From Candidatus Frackibacter sp. WG13 (GTDB lineage: Bacteria > Bacillota > Halanaerobiia > Halobacteroidales > Acetohalobiaceae): DNA of 64,000 bases. The stretch spans positions 16,074 through 80,073 of the forward strand of contig NZ_FOTT01000014.1 of the NCBI RefSeq assembly GCF_900114655.1, in the 5' to 3' direction. Positions 16,385 through 25,353 of this stretch are shown here, piece after piece. Within the stretch, counting starts at the first letter, position 1. Each line of letters starts with the position of its first letter. The notes under the pieces were generated by a model. The model was not told where the DNA came from. It ran no database searches and saw only the letters and a list, made by a program, of their open reading frames with translations. A program made the position numbers and the translations under genes.

Positions 16385-16934
16385 TCTACAAGCAAGAGAA
16401 AAGAAGTTATTAATAATTAGTTTAGTGTTAATTTTAGGCGTAGGATTTTATTACTATCTCTATCAACCTCAAGTCAAAGCTTTACAGCAAAAAAAGAAGC
16501 AGATTAAAGCAGGTATTCAAGAATTAAAATTGAAAAAGATTAAGTTATTGAGGAAAGAGAAGGTAGAGAAAAATTATCACTTATTACAGCAGGAATTAAA
16601 TAAAGAAAAACAGAAGTTTTTAGATTTAGAAGATAAGACTCGGCTCATTATGGATTTAAGTGATGCAGCAATTGAGAATAAGCTTAATTTAATAAGTACT
16701 GCTCCGCAACCAATTATTAAAGAAGGTATTTATTTTCGAATTCCAGTCAAAATAAATCTAAGCGGAAAATATAGTAATATTATTGCTTTTGCAGCTGATA
16801 TAGAGAGTTTAGGCTATTTAACTCGTGTAAAAAGTCTAAATATTTCTTCTAAACTAACACCTACTAACGAAGTGCAAGTAGAAATGAAATTAACTAGTTA
16901 TGCCTTGGATAAAAGTAGTGGTGATCAACAATGA
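16371..16934 (+). CDS. pilO: Type IV pilus alignment protein PilO
   Basis: A bitopic partner of PilN. ATG 16371 (MSLNSLQAREKKLLIISLVL) has GAAGGTGAT upstream and overlaps the pilN stop by 14 bp. After the membrane helix there is a long basic coiled coil (PQVKALQQKKKQIKAGIQEL) and a C-terminal domain with LISTAPQPIIKEGIYFRIPV, typical of PilO folds. 187 residues. Its stop overlaps the next start as ATGA. Confidence 0.9.
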   Translation: MSLNSLQAREKKLLIISLVLILGVGFYYYLYQPQVKALQQKKKQIKAGIQELKLKKIKLLRKEKVEKNYHLLQQELNKEKQKFLDLEDKTRLIMDLSDAAIENKLNLISTAPQPIIKEGIYFRIPVKINLSGKYSNIIAFAADIESLGYLTRVKSLNISSKLTPTNEVQVEMKLTSYALDKSSGDQQ

Positions 16935-17566
16935 AAAAGAAGTCTAGTAGTTTTTCATTAGGAAAGGGAAGATTAGTATTAATTATTATCTTAATTTTGA
17001 TTTCTGTTGGTTTTAGTGGCTTTATGTCTTACCAAATCTTAAATATAACAGATAGTGGTGAAGAATTGGCTCAATTTAGAGCAAAAATAAATCAGATTGT
17101 TAAAACTAAAGATAAAAAGGTTACAGTAAATAAGGAATTGAAGGAAATATTAAGCAAGAAAGAACAAGTGGCAGCGGTCTTTACTTACAATAATGATTAT
17201 AGTACTACTAATCCTTTTAAGTCATTGTTAGAAAAGAAACCAGTGTTGAAGGTTGAGGATAAGGATAAGGTTGAGGCCGAGGTTAAGGCAAAACCTAAAC
17301 CTAAATCTAAACCTAAATCTAAACCTGAACCTGAACCTAAGCCTAAGAGGCCTGATATTAAGGTTATAGGATTAGTGGGTAATGAGACTAATAAAAGAGC
17401 TTTTTTAGAATTTAATGGTTCAGAAAGTTATATGGTTCGGGAAGGACAAGTTATTAACGGTTTAGTAGTTAAGAAGATAACTAGTCATGAGATAATTATT
17501 GCTAAGGAAGGTACAGAGTTTTCTTATCATTGTGGAGGTGACAGTTGTGAAAATATCGACCTTTAA
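16931..17566 (+). CDS. GspC/PilP-like periplasmic linker protein with Lys-Pro repeat
   Basis: 211 residues. There is a short basic N-terminus, one membrane helix (LVLIIILILISVGFSGFM), a charged linker, and a C-terminal HR-type beta domain: IKVIGLVGNETNKRAFLEF, VREGQVINGLVVKKIT. Such domains in GspC and PilP dock on the secretin N-terminal region. The position between pilO and the secretin gene agrees. The linker (residues about 107-139) is written by sixteen hexamer repeats, giving KVEDKDKVEAEVKAKPKPKS and then alternating KP/EP. The start overlaps the pilO stop (ATGA). The end overlaps the secretin start by 20 bp. Confidence 0.8.
   Translation: MKKKSSSFSLGKGRLVLIIILILISVGFSGFMSYQILNITDSGEELAQFRAKINQIVKTKDKKVTVNKELKEILSKKEQVAAVFTYNNDYSTTNPFKSLLEKKPVLKVEDKDKVEAEVKAKPKPKSKPKSKPEPEPKPKRPDIKVIGLVGNETNKRAFLEFNGSESYMVREGQVINGLVVKKITSHEIIIAKEGTEFSYHCGGDSCENIDL
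17251..17346 (+). repeat. Sixteen-hexamer tract inside the GspC/PilP-like gene
   Basis: The tract is in register: GGTTGA, GGATAA twice, GGTTGA, GGCCGA, GGTTAA, GGCAAA, then nine hexamers of the ACCTAA/ATCTAA/ACCTGA/GCCTAA kind. The second half reads as the same GGTTTA-type hexamer on the other strand, so the tract contains both orientations. It encodes the linker between membrane helix and HR domain. Confidence 0.8.
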
Positions 17567-19391
17567 AAGGAAGAAGAAGTTTATAGTAATAAGCTTAATT
17601 GTATTAATAATGAACTTATTTTCAGTTAATGTTATGGCCGAGACTTTACCAGGAGCAGATACTAAAGTTAATTTAAATCTTACTGGAGTCAGTTTAAGAG
17701 ATGCTTTTCGAGCGTTAGCTGAAGTAGCTGAAATGAATATCATTACTGATAATTCGGTGCAAGGGAATGTAACTATTAATTTACAGGATATTACATTTTT
17801 AGAAGCTGTAGAGCTTTTAGCCAAGACTAATGGTCTATCTTATCGGATTGTTGGTAATACCGTATTAGTAGCTCCACCTAGTAGATTAAAAGCAGGCTTT
17901 TCAGAAAAGGTTACACGAGTATTTAAATTAATGAATTCAGAACCTGCAGAAGTAAAGGAAAGTTTAAATTTATTAGTAAAAGATAGTGCTATTCGAGTCG
18001 ATGATCGTACTAATAGCTTAGTAATTACTGCTTATAAGAGTCAGATACCACAGATAGAAGAAGTTATTGATACCTTAGACCAATCTAAGAAACAGGTTGT
18101 TTTACAAGCTAGAATTGAAGAAATCTCCCGTGATGAATTAGAAAAGATGGGGATAGATTGGAGTTTTGATACATTAAAATTAATTGGCAATGATGGTAAG
18201 GCTATGAAAACACTTGAAATGTTTGGTGAAAGTGTTGATAATGCTACAGTAAGATACTCATCAATTTTGGATTTATTAGAGTCTAATAATAAAGCTGATT
18301 TATTAGCTAATCCTCAGATAGCTACCATTGATGGGAAAACAGCTAGTATTAAGATAGGAGATCAAGTTCCTATTGTTACAACTGACGTTGATTCAGATGG
18401 TAGTAAAAGTTCAACAGTAGAATTTAAAGATGTAGGAATTAATTTGAAGATTACTCCTAGAGTTACTAATAATAATAAAATAGTTGTAAAAGTTAGGCCG
18501 GAAGTGAGCACTGTTACAGGTTATACTGATACTACTCCTGAATATCCAATTGTAAGTACTAGAACTGCTGAAACTAATGTCAGAATTCAAGATGGGAAGA
18601 CATTTGCTATTGGTGGATTGATCAAAGATGAAGAGATTAAAGCAATGTCTAAAGTTCCATTATTAAGTGAACTACCAATCCTAGGAAAACTATTTCAAAG
18701 TGAAAGCACTGAAATAGCTAAGAGAGAGTTAATTATCTTTATCACTCCTAAGATTATAAGTGATGGTGAAGAAGTTGATACTCAGCTTAAAAATGAATTT
18801 AAATCAACAGAGGAAGAGTATAATAATGAAAGCAATGTTAAAGAGGGACAGGACAATAATTCTCAAAATAATCTAATAGATAAAAAGGGATTAAAGAATA
18901 CTAAAATAGTTCCATTTGAATATAAGGTAAAAGGAACAGACACTTTCTGGAGCATATCTAAACAATTTAAGATTTCATTTGCTGCTATAATGGAGCATAA
19001 TGGTATTAAGTATATGAGACCATTATCAGCCGGAGAAGTATTGACAATTCCTGTTCCAGCAAATAACTATTATAAAGTCAAAGAAGGAGATACAGTAAAA
19101 GATATTGCTGAAGAGTATAATATCTTTACACAGCCTATTAGACAGATTAATAGCATTAAATCTTTAGATGGAAAAGCAGGTATGAAACTGGTCTTGCCAG
19201 TGGAAGTTAAGGAAGAAGACAGATGTGATTTTAATGAAGAAAATAAAGTTGATGAAGTTAAAGCAAGTAAGGATACAGAAATAGAATCTAAGGACAAAAA
19301 TAAAAAGAATAAGGGTGAAAAGAGTAATAATGAAGAAGTAAAGAAACAAGATGAAGCAGAGAGCTCAACCACTAAGCATAGTAGTTCGTGA
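17547..19391 (+). CDS. pilQ: Type IV pilus secretin with C-terminal LysM domains
   Basis: The outer-membrane channel for the pilus. GTG 17547 is preferred: GGAGGTG lies 6 bp upstream and the product starts with a signal peptide (MKISTFKRKKKFIVISLIVL, predicted cleavage after NVMA). An STN/N0 domain follows (VNLNLTGVSLRDAFRALAEV), then an N1 domain and the secretin core: LLANPQIATIDGKTASIKIG, VEFKDVGINLKITPRV, TFAIGGLIKDEE, VPLLSELPILGKLF, ELIIFITPKI. After the core there are two LysM-like modules (YKVKGTDTFWSISKQFKI and YYKVKEGDTVKDIAEEYNI) and a highly charged tail. C-terminal LysM is not the usual PilQ layout. About 614 residues. Confidence 0.92.
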   Translation: MKISTFKRKKKFIVISLIVLIMNLFSVNVMAETLPGADTKVNLNLTGVSLRDAFRALAEVAEMNIITDNSVQGNVTINLQDITFLEAVELLAKTNGLSYRIVGNTVLVAPPSRLKAGFSEKVTRVFKLMNSEPAEVKESLNLLVKDSAIRVDDRTNSLVITAYKSQIPQIEEVIDTLDQSKKQVVLQARIEEISRDELEKMGIDWSFDTLKLIGNDGKAMKTLEMFGESVDNATVRYSSILDLLESNNKADLLANPQIATIDGKTASIKIGDQVPIVTTDVDSDGSKSSTVEFKDVGINLKITPRVTNNNKIVVKVRPEVSTVTGYTDTTPEYPIVSTRTAETNVRIQDGKTFAIGGLIKDEEIKAMSKVPLLSELPILGKLFQSESTEIAKRELIIFITPKIISDGEEVDTQLKNEFKSTEEEYNNESNVKEGQDNNSQNNLIDKKGLKNTKIVPFEYKVKGTDTFWSISKQFKISFAAIMEHNGIKYMRPLSAGEVLTIPVPANNYYKVKEGDTVKDIAEEYNIFTQPIRQINSIKSLDGKAGMKLVLPVEVKEEDRCDFNEENKVDEVKASKDTEIESKDKNKKNKGEKSNNEEVKKQDEAESSTTKHSSS

Positions 19392-19442
19392 GGTGGAAGT
19401 TGGATTCTACAGGTATAGTAGATTAGTTAGTAAATTATGGAA

Positions 19443-19508
19443 AATGGGTCTTGGTCTAAAGACCCATTTAAATCTTCTTGGGCTGTAAAAAGCCCATGTA
19501 TTTTTTTG
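19443..19508 (+). terminator. Tandem terminator hairpins behind pilQ
   Basis: The first hairpin is AATGGGTCTT/AAGACCCATT (19443-19468). The second is GGGCT/AGCCC (19481-19496) followed by T7 at 19501-19507. The second has the classical terminator tail. They separate pilQ from the second PilX-like gene. Confidence 0.8.
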
Positions 19509-19576
19509 TAGTTTAAATGTAAAATTTATACATATATTTAAAAATAAACCACATAATTTAAAGGAGGTGATAGAAA

Positions 19577-20626
19577 ATGTCAAAATATGAAGAAGGTTCG
19601 GTGCTTCTATTATCATTATTGATAATGACTGTTTTATTTGTAATGGTTGCAGGTGCTTTAAGATCAGTAAATAATGAGATTAAAATAAGTAGTTATAATC
19701 AAGATAGAGTTAAGGCTAACTATATAGCAGAAGCGGGATTAGAGTTTGCTAAAGCTAAAGTTAGTGATAATAATATATGGAATAATAATAAGATAATCAA
19801 AGATTTCGGGGGCGGAAGGTTTACGGTAACTAAGAGTTTAACTAATAATCAATTAGATATTGTTAGTGAAGCAACATATAAAGAGATGACTAAAAAATTA
19901 TCTTCCACTTATTTGTATAACTCAGATATTAATCAGACTTTCAAGTATTCGTTAGCTGCCAGAGGAGTTATTAACGTTAATAATAAAGCAACAATTATCG
20001 GAAATAGTCAAGGTGGAGATTTATATTCAAATGGGAATATTATTTTAGGAAATAATTCTACTTATTTTGATTGTAATATTAAGAGGAATCAAGCTGACGA
20101 ATTCTTTTTAGATTTTGATATTATTGAATTGAAAGAGAAAGCAGAAGTTACTATAGCCAGTAATAATAATAGTCCAACAATCGATGGCTCGAAGGTTACA
20201 TATAGTGATCATGATTTGAACTTAGCAAATAATTCAATTATTAACGGGAATGGAATTTTAATAGTCAATGGAGATTTAACGATTGAGAATGAAGTTAAAA
20301 TTAATGTTGATGAAGATAACTCTGGGCAATTTAATAGTAAGTCTTTCGTAATAATCGTTACTGGTAATATAACTATTAAGAATAAATTTAATATGCGGGG
20401 ATTACTATATTCCCAAGGTAGCATGAAAGACATAGACGGTAGTGCTGATATAGGTAATAAAGCGAAGGTTAGGGGAAGCATAATAGCCAATGAAGGTATA
20501 GAGATTAAAAACAAATTAGAACTTACATATGATAACTCTTATTTGGATACTTTCAGTTCTCATGGGATCAACTTAGGAGATGTAGTTAAAGAGTTAAGAT
20601 TAATTAATTTTAGACCTCTTTTTTAA
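19577..20626 (+). CDS. Second PilX-like prepilin
   Basis: 349 residues, resembling the gene at 13582. The leader MSKYEEG is followed by SVLLLSLLIMTVLFVMVAGA without Glu5, then RVKANYIAEAGLEFAKAKV (the YxAEAG motif of PilX). The body is rich in Asn and Ser, with beta-helix-like repeats (NNKATIIGNSQGG, GNGILIVNGDLTIEN, IVTGNITIKNKFNMRG). AAAGGAGGTGA is a near-perfect ribosome site. Because a double terminator precedes it, it is probably transcribed on its own. The last codons lie within its terminator. Confidence 0.8.
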   Translation: MSKYEEGSVLLLSLLIMTVLFVMVAGALRSVNNEIKISSYNQDRVKANYIAEAGLEFAKAKVSDNNIWNNNKIIKDFGGGRFTVTKSLTNNQLDIVSEATYKEMTKKLSSTYLYNSDINQTFKYSLAARGVINVNNKATIIGNSQGGDLYSNGNIILGNNSTYFDCNIKRNQADEFFLDFDIIELKEKAEVTIASNNNSPTIDGSKVTYSDHDLNLANNSIINGNGILIVNGDLTIENEVKINVDEDNSGQFNSKSFVIIVTGNITIKNKFNMRGLLYSQGSMKDIDGSADIGNKAKVRGSIIANEGIEIKNKLELTYDNSYLDTFSSHGINLGDVVKELRLINFRPLF

Positions 20627-20643
20627 AGAGGTCTTATTTTTTT
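20612..20643 (+). terminator. Terminator overlapping the end of the second PilX-like gene
   Basis: AGACCTCTT/AAGAGGTCT with a TTTTAA loop, then a run of T. The stop codon TAA (20624-20626) sits in the loop, so the last residues RPLF are dictated by the hairpin. Confidence 0.9.
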
Positions 20644-20750
20644 GGCTAATTTGCAGGATAATAATTCTATCAGAAGGAATTATAATATAAATTTGTATTT
20701 AAAAATATTTTATAATTAAATTATAAATGAAGTATTAGAGGAGTGAGAAG

Positions 20751-21950
20751 ATGTTTAGATATCTAACAACAGGTGAATCACACGGAAAAGCAGTAACTGC
20801 AGTAATTGAAGGAGTACCAGCTAATTTAGAGATAAGACCAGATGATATCAATAAAGATTTAGCTCGCAGACAAGGGGGATATGGTCGCGGAGGAAGAATG
20901 AAGGTAGAGACAGACCAAGTCGAAATTTTGTCAGGTATTAGAGCAAAGAAGACTTTAGGTAGTCCGATTACATTTCAGATTAATAATAAAGATTGGGAGA
21001 ATTGGCAGGAAATCTTGTCTCCGACAGGGGAAGGCGGTTATCATCAAGATGAGGTAGTGATTAAGAAGGACACTAAAATCAAACAGGTTAGGCCAAAAGT
21101 GACTAAGCCTCGACCTGGACATGCTGATCTAGCTGGAAGTTTAAAATATAATCAAGAAGATATTAGAAATATATTAGAAAGGGCTAGTGCTAGAGAGACA
21201 GTAGCAAGAGTAGCGGTTGGAGCGGTAGCTAAGAAGTTCTTGGAAGAGTTTGGGATTAAAGTAATTAGCCATGTAGTTGAATTAGGTGGTGTGAAAGCAG
21301 ATAGCCAAGATTTAGACTACAAACAGATTGAGATGAAGGTAGATAATTCATTAGTTAGAACCCTTGACCAAGAAGCAGAAGAAGCAATGATAGCGAGGAT
21401 AAAAGAAGCTAAAAAAGATGGCGATTCTTTAGGTGGGGTCTTTGAAGTAATAACTACTAAGCTACCAGTAGGCTTAGGTAGTCATGTACAATGGGATCGC
21501 AAGTTAGATGGAAGGTTAGCTCAGGCATTAATGAGTATTCAAGCGATTAAAGGAGTTGAAGTTGGTCTAGGCTTTGAAGCAGCTAGAAGACCTGGCTCAC
21601 AAGTCCATGATGAGATATATTATGAGGATGGATTCAAACATAAGAGTAATAATGCTGGTGGATTAGAAGGTGGAATGACTAACGGTGAAGCTTTAAGGGT
21701 CAAAGCAGCGATGAAACCGATTCCAACCCTCTATCAACCGTTAGAATCAGTAGACTTAGCTACCAAAGAGAAATTTAAAGCTAGTGTAGAACGTTCCGAT
21801 GTAACGGCAGTACCAGCAGCTGGAGTAGTTGGTGAAGCAGTAGTAGCTATTGAATTAGCTAAAGCTTGGTTAGAAAAGTTTGGTGGCGATAGTATAGAAG
21901 AGGTTAAGCGTAATTATCAGAGTTACTTAAAATACTTAAAACAGAGGTAA
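20751..21950 (+). CDS. aroC: Chorismate synthase
   Basis: Converts EPSP to chorismate with reduced FMN. 399 residues. The signatures [18 protein letters not shown] and [20 protein letters not shown] at the start, then [28 protein letters not shown] and [11 protein letters not shown], are all the textbook motifs. RBS GAGGAGTGAG lies before the ATG. It leads aroC-aroK-aroB, which are spaced by 5 and 21 bp and form a clear operon. No promoter was confidently assigned in the AT-rich 124-bp spacer before it. Confidence 0.97.
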   Translation: MFRYLTTGESHGKAVTAVIEGVPANLEIRPDDINKDLARRQGGYGRGGRMKVETDQVEILSGIRAKKTLGSPITFQINNKDWENWQEILSPTGEGGYHQDEVVIKKDTKIKQVRPKVTKPRPGHADLAGSLKYNQEDIRNILERASARETVARVAVGAVAKKFLEEFGIKVISHVVELGGVKADSQDLDYKQIEMKVDNSLVRTLDQEAEEAMIARIKEAKKDGDSLGGVFEVITTKLPVGLGSHVQWDRKLDGRLAQALMSIQAIKGVEVGLGFEAARRPGSQVHDEIYYEDGFKHKSNNAGGLEGGMTNGEALRVKAAMKPIPTLYQPLESVDLATKEKFKASVERSDVTAVPAAGVVGEAVVAIELAKAWLEKFGGDSIEEVKRNYQSYLKYLKQR

Positions 21951-21955
21951 TAGTA

Positions 21956-22459
21956 ATGAAGAATATAATATTAATTGGATTTATGGGAACTGGGAAGAGT
22001 ACAGTAGGTAAGAGGTTAGCAGATGAATTAGGGTTAAAGTTTATAGATTCTGATGAAGTAATTAAAGAAAGTGCTGGTTCTGAAATAGGTGAAATATTTG
22101 CTACCAAAGGTGAAGCGTACTTTCGTGATTTAGAAACGGAAGTAATTGCAGATTTAGGTCAAAAGAGTGATTTAGTAATCTCAACCGGTGGTGGGGCAGT
22201 ACTTAGAGAGAAGAATGTAGAACTTTTAAAAGAACAAGGAATCGTTATCTTACTTAAAGCAGAACCAGAAGTTATTTTAGAGAGAGTCAGAGGAACGGAT
22301 CGACCTTTATTGGCTGTGGCTGATCCGATAAAGGAAATCAAGAAGTTACTCACTAAACGCAAGAGTTATTATGATATTACTAAGCATAAGATTGATACTT
22401 CGAACTTAGAGGTTGATGAAGTTGTAAATAGAATCAAAGAGATTATGGATAATACATAG
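21956..22459 (+). CDS. aroK: Shikimate kinase
   Basis: Phosphorylates shikimate at the 3-OH. 167 residues, standard. Walker A GFMGTGKSTVGKRLA, the substrate motif FIDSDEVIKE (shikimate-binding Asp), FRDLETEVIADL, the STGGGAV loop and the lid RGTDRPLL are all present. It starts 5 bp behind aroC and ends 21 bp before aroB. Confidence 0.96.
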   Translation: MKNIILIGFMGTGKSTVGKRLADELGLKFIDSDEVIKESAGSEIGEIFATKGEAYFRDLETEVIADLGQKSDLVISTGGGAVLREKNVELLKEQGIVILLKAEPEVILERVRGTDRPLLAVADPIKEIKKLLTKRKSYYDITKHKIDTSNLEVDEVVNRIKEIMDNT

Positions 22460-22480
22460 AAGATAAGGTGGTTAAATCCG

Positions 22481-23566
22481 ATGGAACTGGTAAAAGTAGA
22501 TTTAGGAGAGAGAAGTTATGAAATTAAGATAGGTAAAGGACTATTATCAGATTTAGATCAAGTCTTAGAAGAAATAGGATTTAAATTTAATAATAAAGTA
22601 TTAATTATTACTGACGAGCGTGTTAAGAATTTATATGGTTTACAGATTACAGAAGTTATGGATAAATCAAAGTTTAACTTTAGATTAACATCTGTGCCTG
22701 AAGGTGAAGGCTCTAAAAGTCTAGAAATGGCACAAAAGTTATATGATGAAGCGGTAGACTTTGGTTTAGAGAGGGATTCATTGATTATAGCTTTTGGTGG
22801 TGGAGTAGTTGGAGACTTAGCTGGTTTTATAGCAGCAACTTATATGCGGGGTGTTCCATTTGTACAAGTACCCACTACGTTATTAGCTCAGGTAGATAGT
22901 AGTGTAGGCGGAAAAGTAGCCGTTAATCATGAAGCCGGCAAGAATTTAATTGGTGCGTTCTATCAACCGCAATTAGTTCTAGTTGACTTAGAAGTCTTAA
23001 ATACTTTAGATCAGCGTGATATTCAATCTGGTTTAGCAGAGATAATTAAGTACGGAGTAATCTGGGATAAAGAATTTTTTAATTATCTTCAGGATAAGCA
23101 AGAAGCAATTAAGGGGTTAGATTTAGATGTTTTAGCAAAAGTCATCCAACGTTCCTGTCAGATTAAAGCAGAAGTAGTTGCTGAAGACGAAAAAGAATTA
23201 GGAATGAGAGCTATCTTAAATTATGGACATACTATCGGTCATGCTATTGAAGCCTTAAGCGGTTATGGCGAGTATCGCCATGGTGAAGCAGTAGCAATTG
23301 GGATGATTAGTGCCATGGAGTTAGCCCATCGATTAGATATGGTAACTAAAGATGAAGTTCAACGACAGAAAGAATTGATTATTAATCTAGGACTACCAGT
23401 TGAATTTGGCGATTTAAAAGTTAGCGATATTATTGCTAAGACTAAGCAGGATAAGAAAGTTAAAGATGGTAAAGTAAGATTTATCTTGCCAGAAAAGATA
23501 GGGGGAGTGAAGATAGTCAGCGAAGTTGACGAAGAGGTAATAGCTGAAGTTTTAAAGGAGCAATAG
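22481..23566 (+). CDS. aroB: 3-Dehydroquinate synthase
   Basis: Closes DAHP to 3-dehydroquinate using NAD and a metal ion. 361 residues. EGEGSKSLEMAQKLYD, the NAD motif AFGGGVVGDLAGFIAATYMRG, VPTTLLAQVDSSVGGKVAVN and the metal ligands in GLAEIIKYGVI and NYGHTIGHAIEAL/YRHGEAVAIGM are intact. It follows aroK in the same operon. Behind it is a 190-bp spacer with two repeat types before aroQ. Confidence 0.96.
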   Translation: MELVKVDLGERSYEIKIGKGLLSDLDQVLEEIGFKFNNKVLIITDERVKNLYGLQITEVMDKSKFNFRLTSVPEGEGSKSLEMAQKLYDEAVDFGLERDSLIIAFGGGVVGDLAGFIAATYMRGVPFVQVPTTLLAQVDSSVGGKVAVNHEAGKNLIGAFYQPQLVLVDLEVLNTLDQRDIQSGLAEIIKYGVIWDKEFFNYLQDKQEAIKGLDLDVLAKVIQRSCQIKAEVVAEDEKELGMRAILNYGHTIGHAIEALSGYGEYRHGEAVAIGMISAMELAHRLDMVTKDEVQRQKELIINLGLPVEFGDLKVSDIIAKTKQDKKVKDGKVRFILPEKIGGVKIVSEVDEEVIAEVLKEQ

Positions 23567-23570
23567 TTCA

Positions 23571-23588
23571 GGTCAAGGTTGAAGTTAA
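23571..23588 (+). repeat. Short GGTYRA hexamer tract behind aroB
   Basis: GGTCAA, GGTTGA, AGTTAA in register, the same hexamer family as at 2981, 4000, 17251 and 62037. GGTTAA GAATAA recurs at 23663-23674. Confidence 0.6.
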
Positions 23589-23621
23589 AAATAGAGTTTA
23601 GAAAAAGAATTAAAAGAGTAT

Positions 23622-23660
23622 TTAGACACAGACTAACACAGACCAAGCACAGACTAAAAT
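23622..23660 (+). repeat. CAGACTAACACAGAC repeat, copy 2
   Basis: TTAGACACAGACTAACACAG followed by ACCAAGCACAGACTA matches the copy at 11937-11979 with only a few changes. Confidence 0.65.
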
Positions 23661-23758
23661 AAGGTTAAGAATAATAAAGTCTGAGAGATTTTTAAAATTT
23701 CAAATAAAAAGCCTTATATTTTTAATTACTATTGTTAGCAGTGACAGGAGGAGATAAT

Positions 23759-24184
23759 GTGTACTTGATCATCCACGGTCCTAACTTAAACTTGTTAGGG
23801 GAACGCGAACCAGAAGTGTATGGTAAACTAACTTTAGATGACATTAATCAACAGTTAAAAGATTTAGCTTCTGAATTGGGAGTAGAATTAATGGTTGAAC
23901 AGTATAATAGTGAAGGAGAGATAATTGATCGGATTCATCGAGCACGTAAAGAAGAGATAGATGGTTTGCTAATCAATCCTGGTGCCTATACTCATTATAG
24001 TATAGCCATTCGTGATGCAATTGCTGGAGTAGAAATTCCAGCAATAGAGGTTCATTTAAGCAATATATATCAAAGGGAAGAGTTTAGACATAAATCTGTA
24101 ATAGCTCCAGTAGTAGAAGGGCAGATATCAGGATTGGGTTTAGATAGTTATTTATTAGGGTTAAGGGCGTTAGTTAATTTGTAG
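23759..24184 (+). CDS. aroQ: 3-Dehydroquinate dehydratase, type II
   Basis: Dehydrates 3-dehydroquinate to 3-dehydroshikimate; type II forms dodecamers. I chose GTG 23759 because GGAGG lies 7 bp upstream and the product starts at [20 protein letters not shown], the standard N-terminus with the flexible lid. Other motifs: [31 protein letters not shown] (catalytic region) and [18 protein letters not shown] (catalytic His and lid). About 141 residues. The order aroQ, Xaa-Pro peptidase, efp, spoIIIA matches Bacillus subtilis. Confidence 0.95.
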   Translation: MYLIIHGPNLNLLGEREPEVYGKLTLDDINQQLKDLASELGVELMVEQYNSEGEIIDRIHRARKEEIDGLLINPGAYTHYSIAIRDAIAGVEIPAIEVHLSNIYQREEFRHKSVIAPVVEGQISGLGLDSYLLGLRALVNL

Positions 24185-24200
24185 AGAGGAGTTAATCGAG

Positions 24201-25271
24201 ATGAAAGAACGAATTAAATTAGTTAGAGAAGGATTAGATAAATTAGAAATCGACGGAATTTTAATTAATAATCCTCAGAATAGATATTATATGAGCGGTT
24301 TCACTGGTACTGCTGGGACTATCTTAATTACTAAGAAAGATGCCGTATTAATTACTGACTTTCGGTATACTGAGCAGGCTAAATCTCAAGCTAGTAATTA
24401 TGAGATTGTAGAGCACGGAACTCCAAAGATAAAGGCTTTAAAAGCAGAGTTAGAACGATTAAAGATTAATAAATTAGGATTTGAAGCTAAGCAAGTAAGA
24501 TACCAACAGTATCAAAGATACAAAGAGAAACTAGATGCTGTAGAATTAGTTCCTACAGAGAATGTAATTAAAGATTTACGAAAAATTAAAGATGAATCAG
24601 AAATAAAAGAGATTAAAAAGGCAGTTAAGGTTGCGGACCAGGCTTTTGAACATATTGTAGATTATATTAAACCTGGGATGACCGAAAAAGAGCTAAGCTT
24701 AGAATTAGAATACTTTATGAAGCAGCAGGGTGCTACTAAGAATGCTTTTGACTTTATTGTAGCTTCAGGCAAACGGGGGGCACTACCACATGGAGTTGCT
24801 ACTGAAAAGAAGATTGCTAAAGGTGATATGATAACTTTTGATTTAGGCTGTATTTATAGTCATTATAATTCTGACTTAACGAGAACTATCATTTTAGGAG
24901 CAGCTCCAACAGAAAAACAAGAAGAGGTATATAATACTGTATTAGAAGCACAGTTAGCAGCTATAGAAGCTATTGAACCTGGTAAAACCGGAGAAGAAAT
25001 AGACCAAGTAGCTCGTCAAATTATTGTAGATGCCGGATATGGAGATAATTTTGGTCATGGGCTAGGGCATGGAGTAGGATTGGAAGTTCATGAAGAACCT
25101 CGTTTAGCTAAGACTGCTGATGAAGAGCTAGAGGTTGGGATGGTAGTAACAGTAGAGCCAGGTATCTATCTTCCAGACTGGGGTGGAGTTAGGATTGAAG
25201 ACATAGTAGTAGTTACTGAAGATGGCTGCGAAATTTTAACTTCGGTAGCTAAAGATTTAATCAGGGTTTAA
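24201..25271 (+). CDS. Xaa-Pro aminopeptidase / M24 peptidase
   Basis: Cytosolic metallopeptidase of the creatinase fold. 356 residues: an N-terminal domain with ILINNPQNRYYMSGFTG, then the catalytic domain. The five metal ligands are visible: Asp in ITFDLGCIYSHYNSDLTRT (two), His in FGHGLGHGVGLEVHEEP, Glu in VVTVEPGIYLP and Glu in GGVRIEDIVVV. Orthologues (YqhT/PepP) sit beside efp in many Firmicutes. It starts 16 bp after aroQ with GAGAGGAG as ribosome site. Confidence 0.93.
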   Translation: MKERIKLVREGLDKLEIDGILINNPQNRYYMSGFTGTAGTILITKKDAVLITDFRYTEQAKSQASNYEIVEHGTPKIKALKAELERLKINKLGFEAKQVRYQQYQRYKEKLDAVELVPTENVIKDLRKIKDESEIKEIKKAVKVADQAFEHIVDYIKPGMTEKELSLELEYFMKQQGATKNAFDFIVASGKRGALPHGVATEKKIAKGDMITFDLGCIYSHYNSDLTRTIILGAAPTEKQEEVYNTVLEAQLAAIEAIEPGKTGEEIDQVARQIIVDAGYGDNFGHGLGHGVGLEVHEEPRLAKTADEELEVGMVVTVEPGIYLPDWGGVRIEDIVVVTEDGCEILTSVAKDLIRV

Positions 25272-25353
25272 TACTATATTAAAAGCAGGAATCTACAAAT
25301 ATTATCTAGAATTAATTTAAATAATTGAAAATAATTAAGGAGGTATTGGATTA

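Noticed and set aside
19443..19508. Riboswitch or T-box between pilQ and the second PilX-like gene
   Set aside because: Only two simple hairpins and a T run are present, without conserved aptamer motifs. They are called terminators.
20650..20680. Second Fur-type box (GATAATAATTCTATC) before aroC
   Set aside because: Only the left half and centre match; the right half is broken, and an iron link to aroC is not expected.
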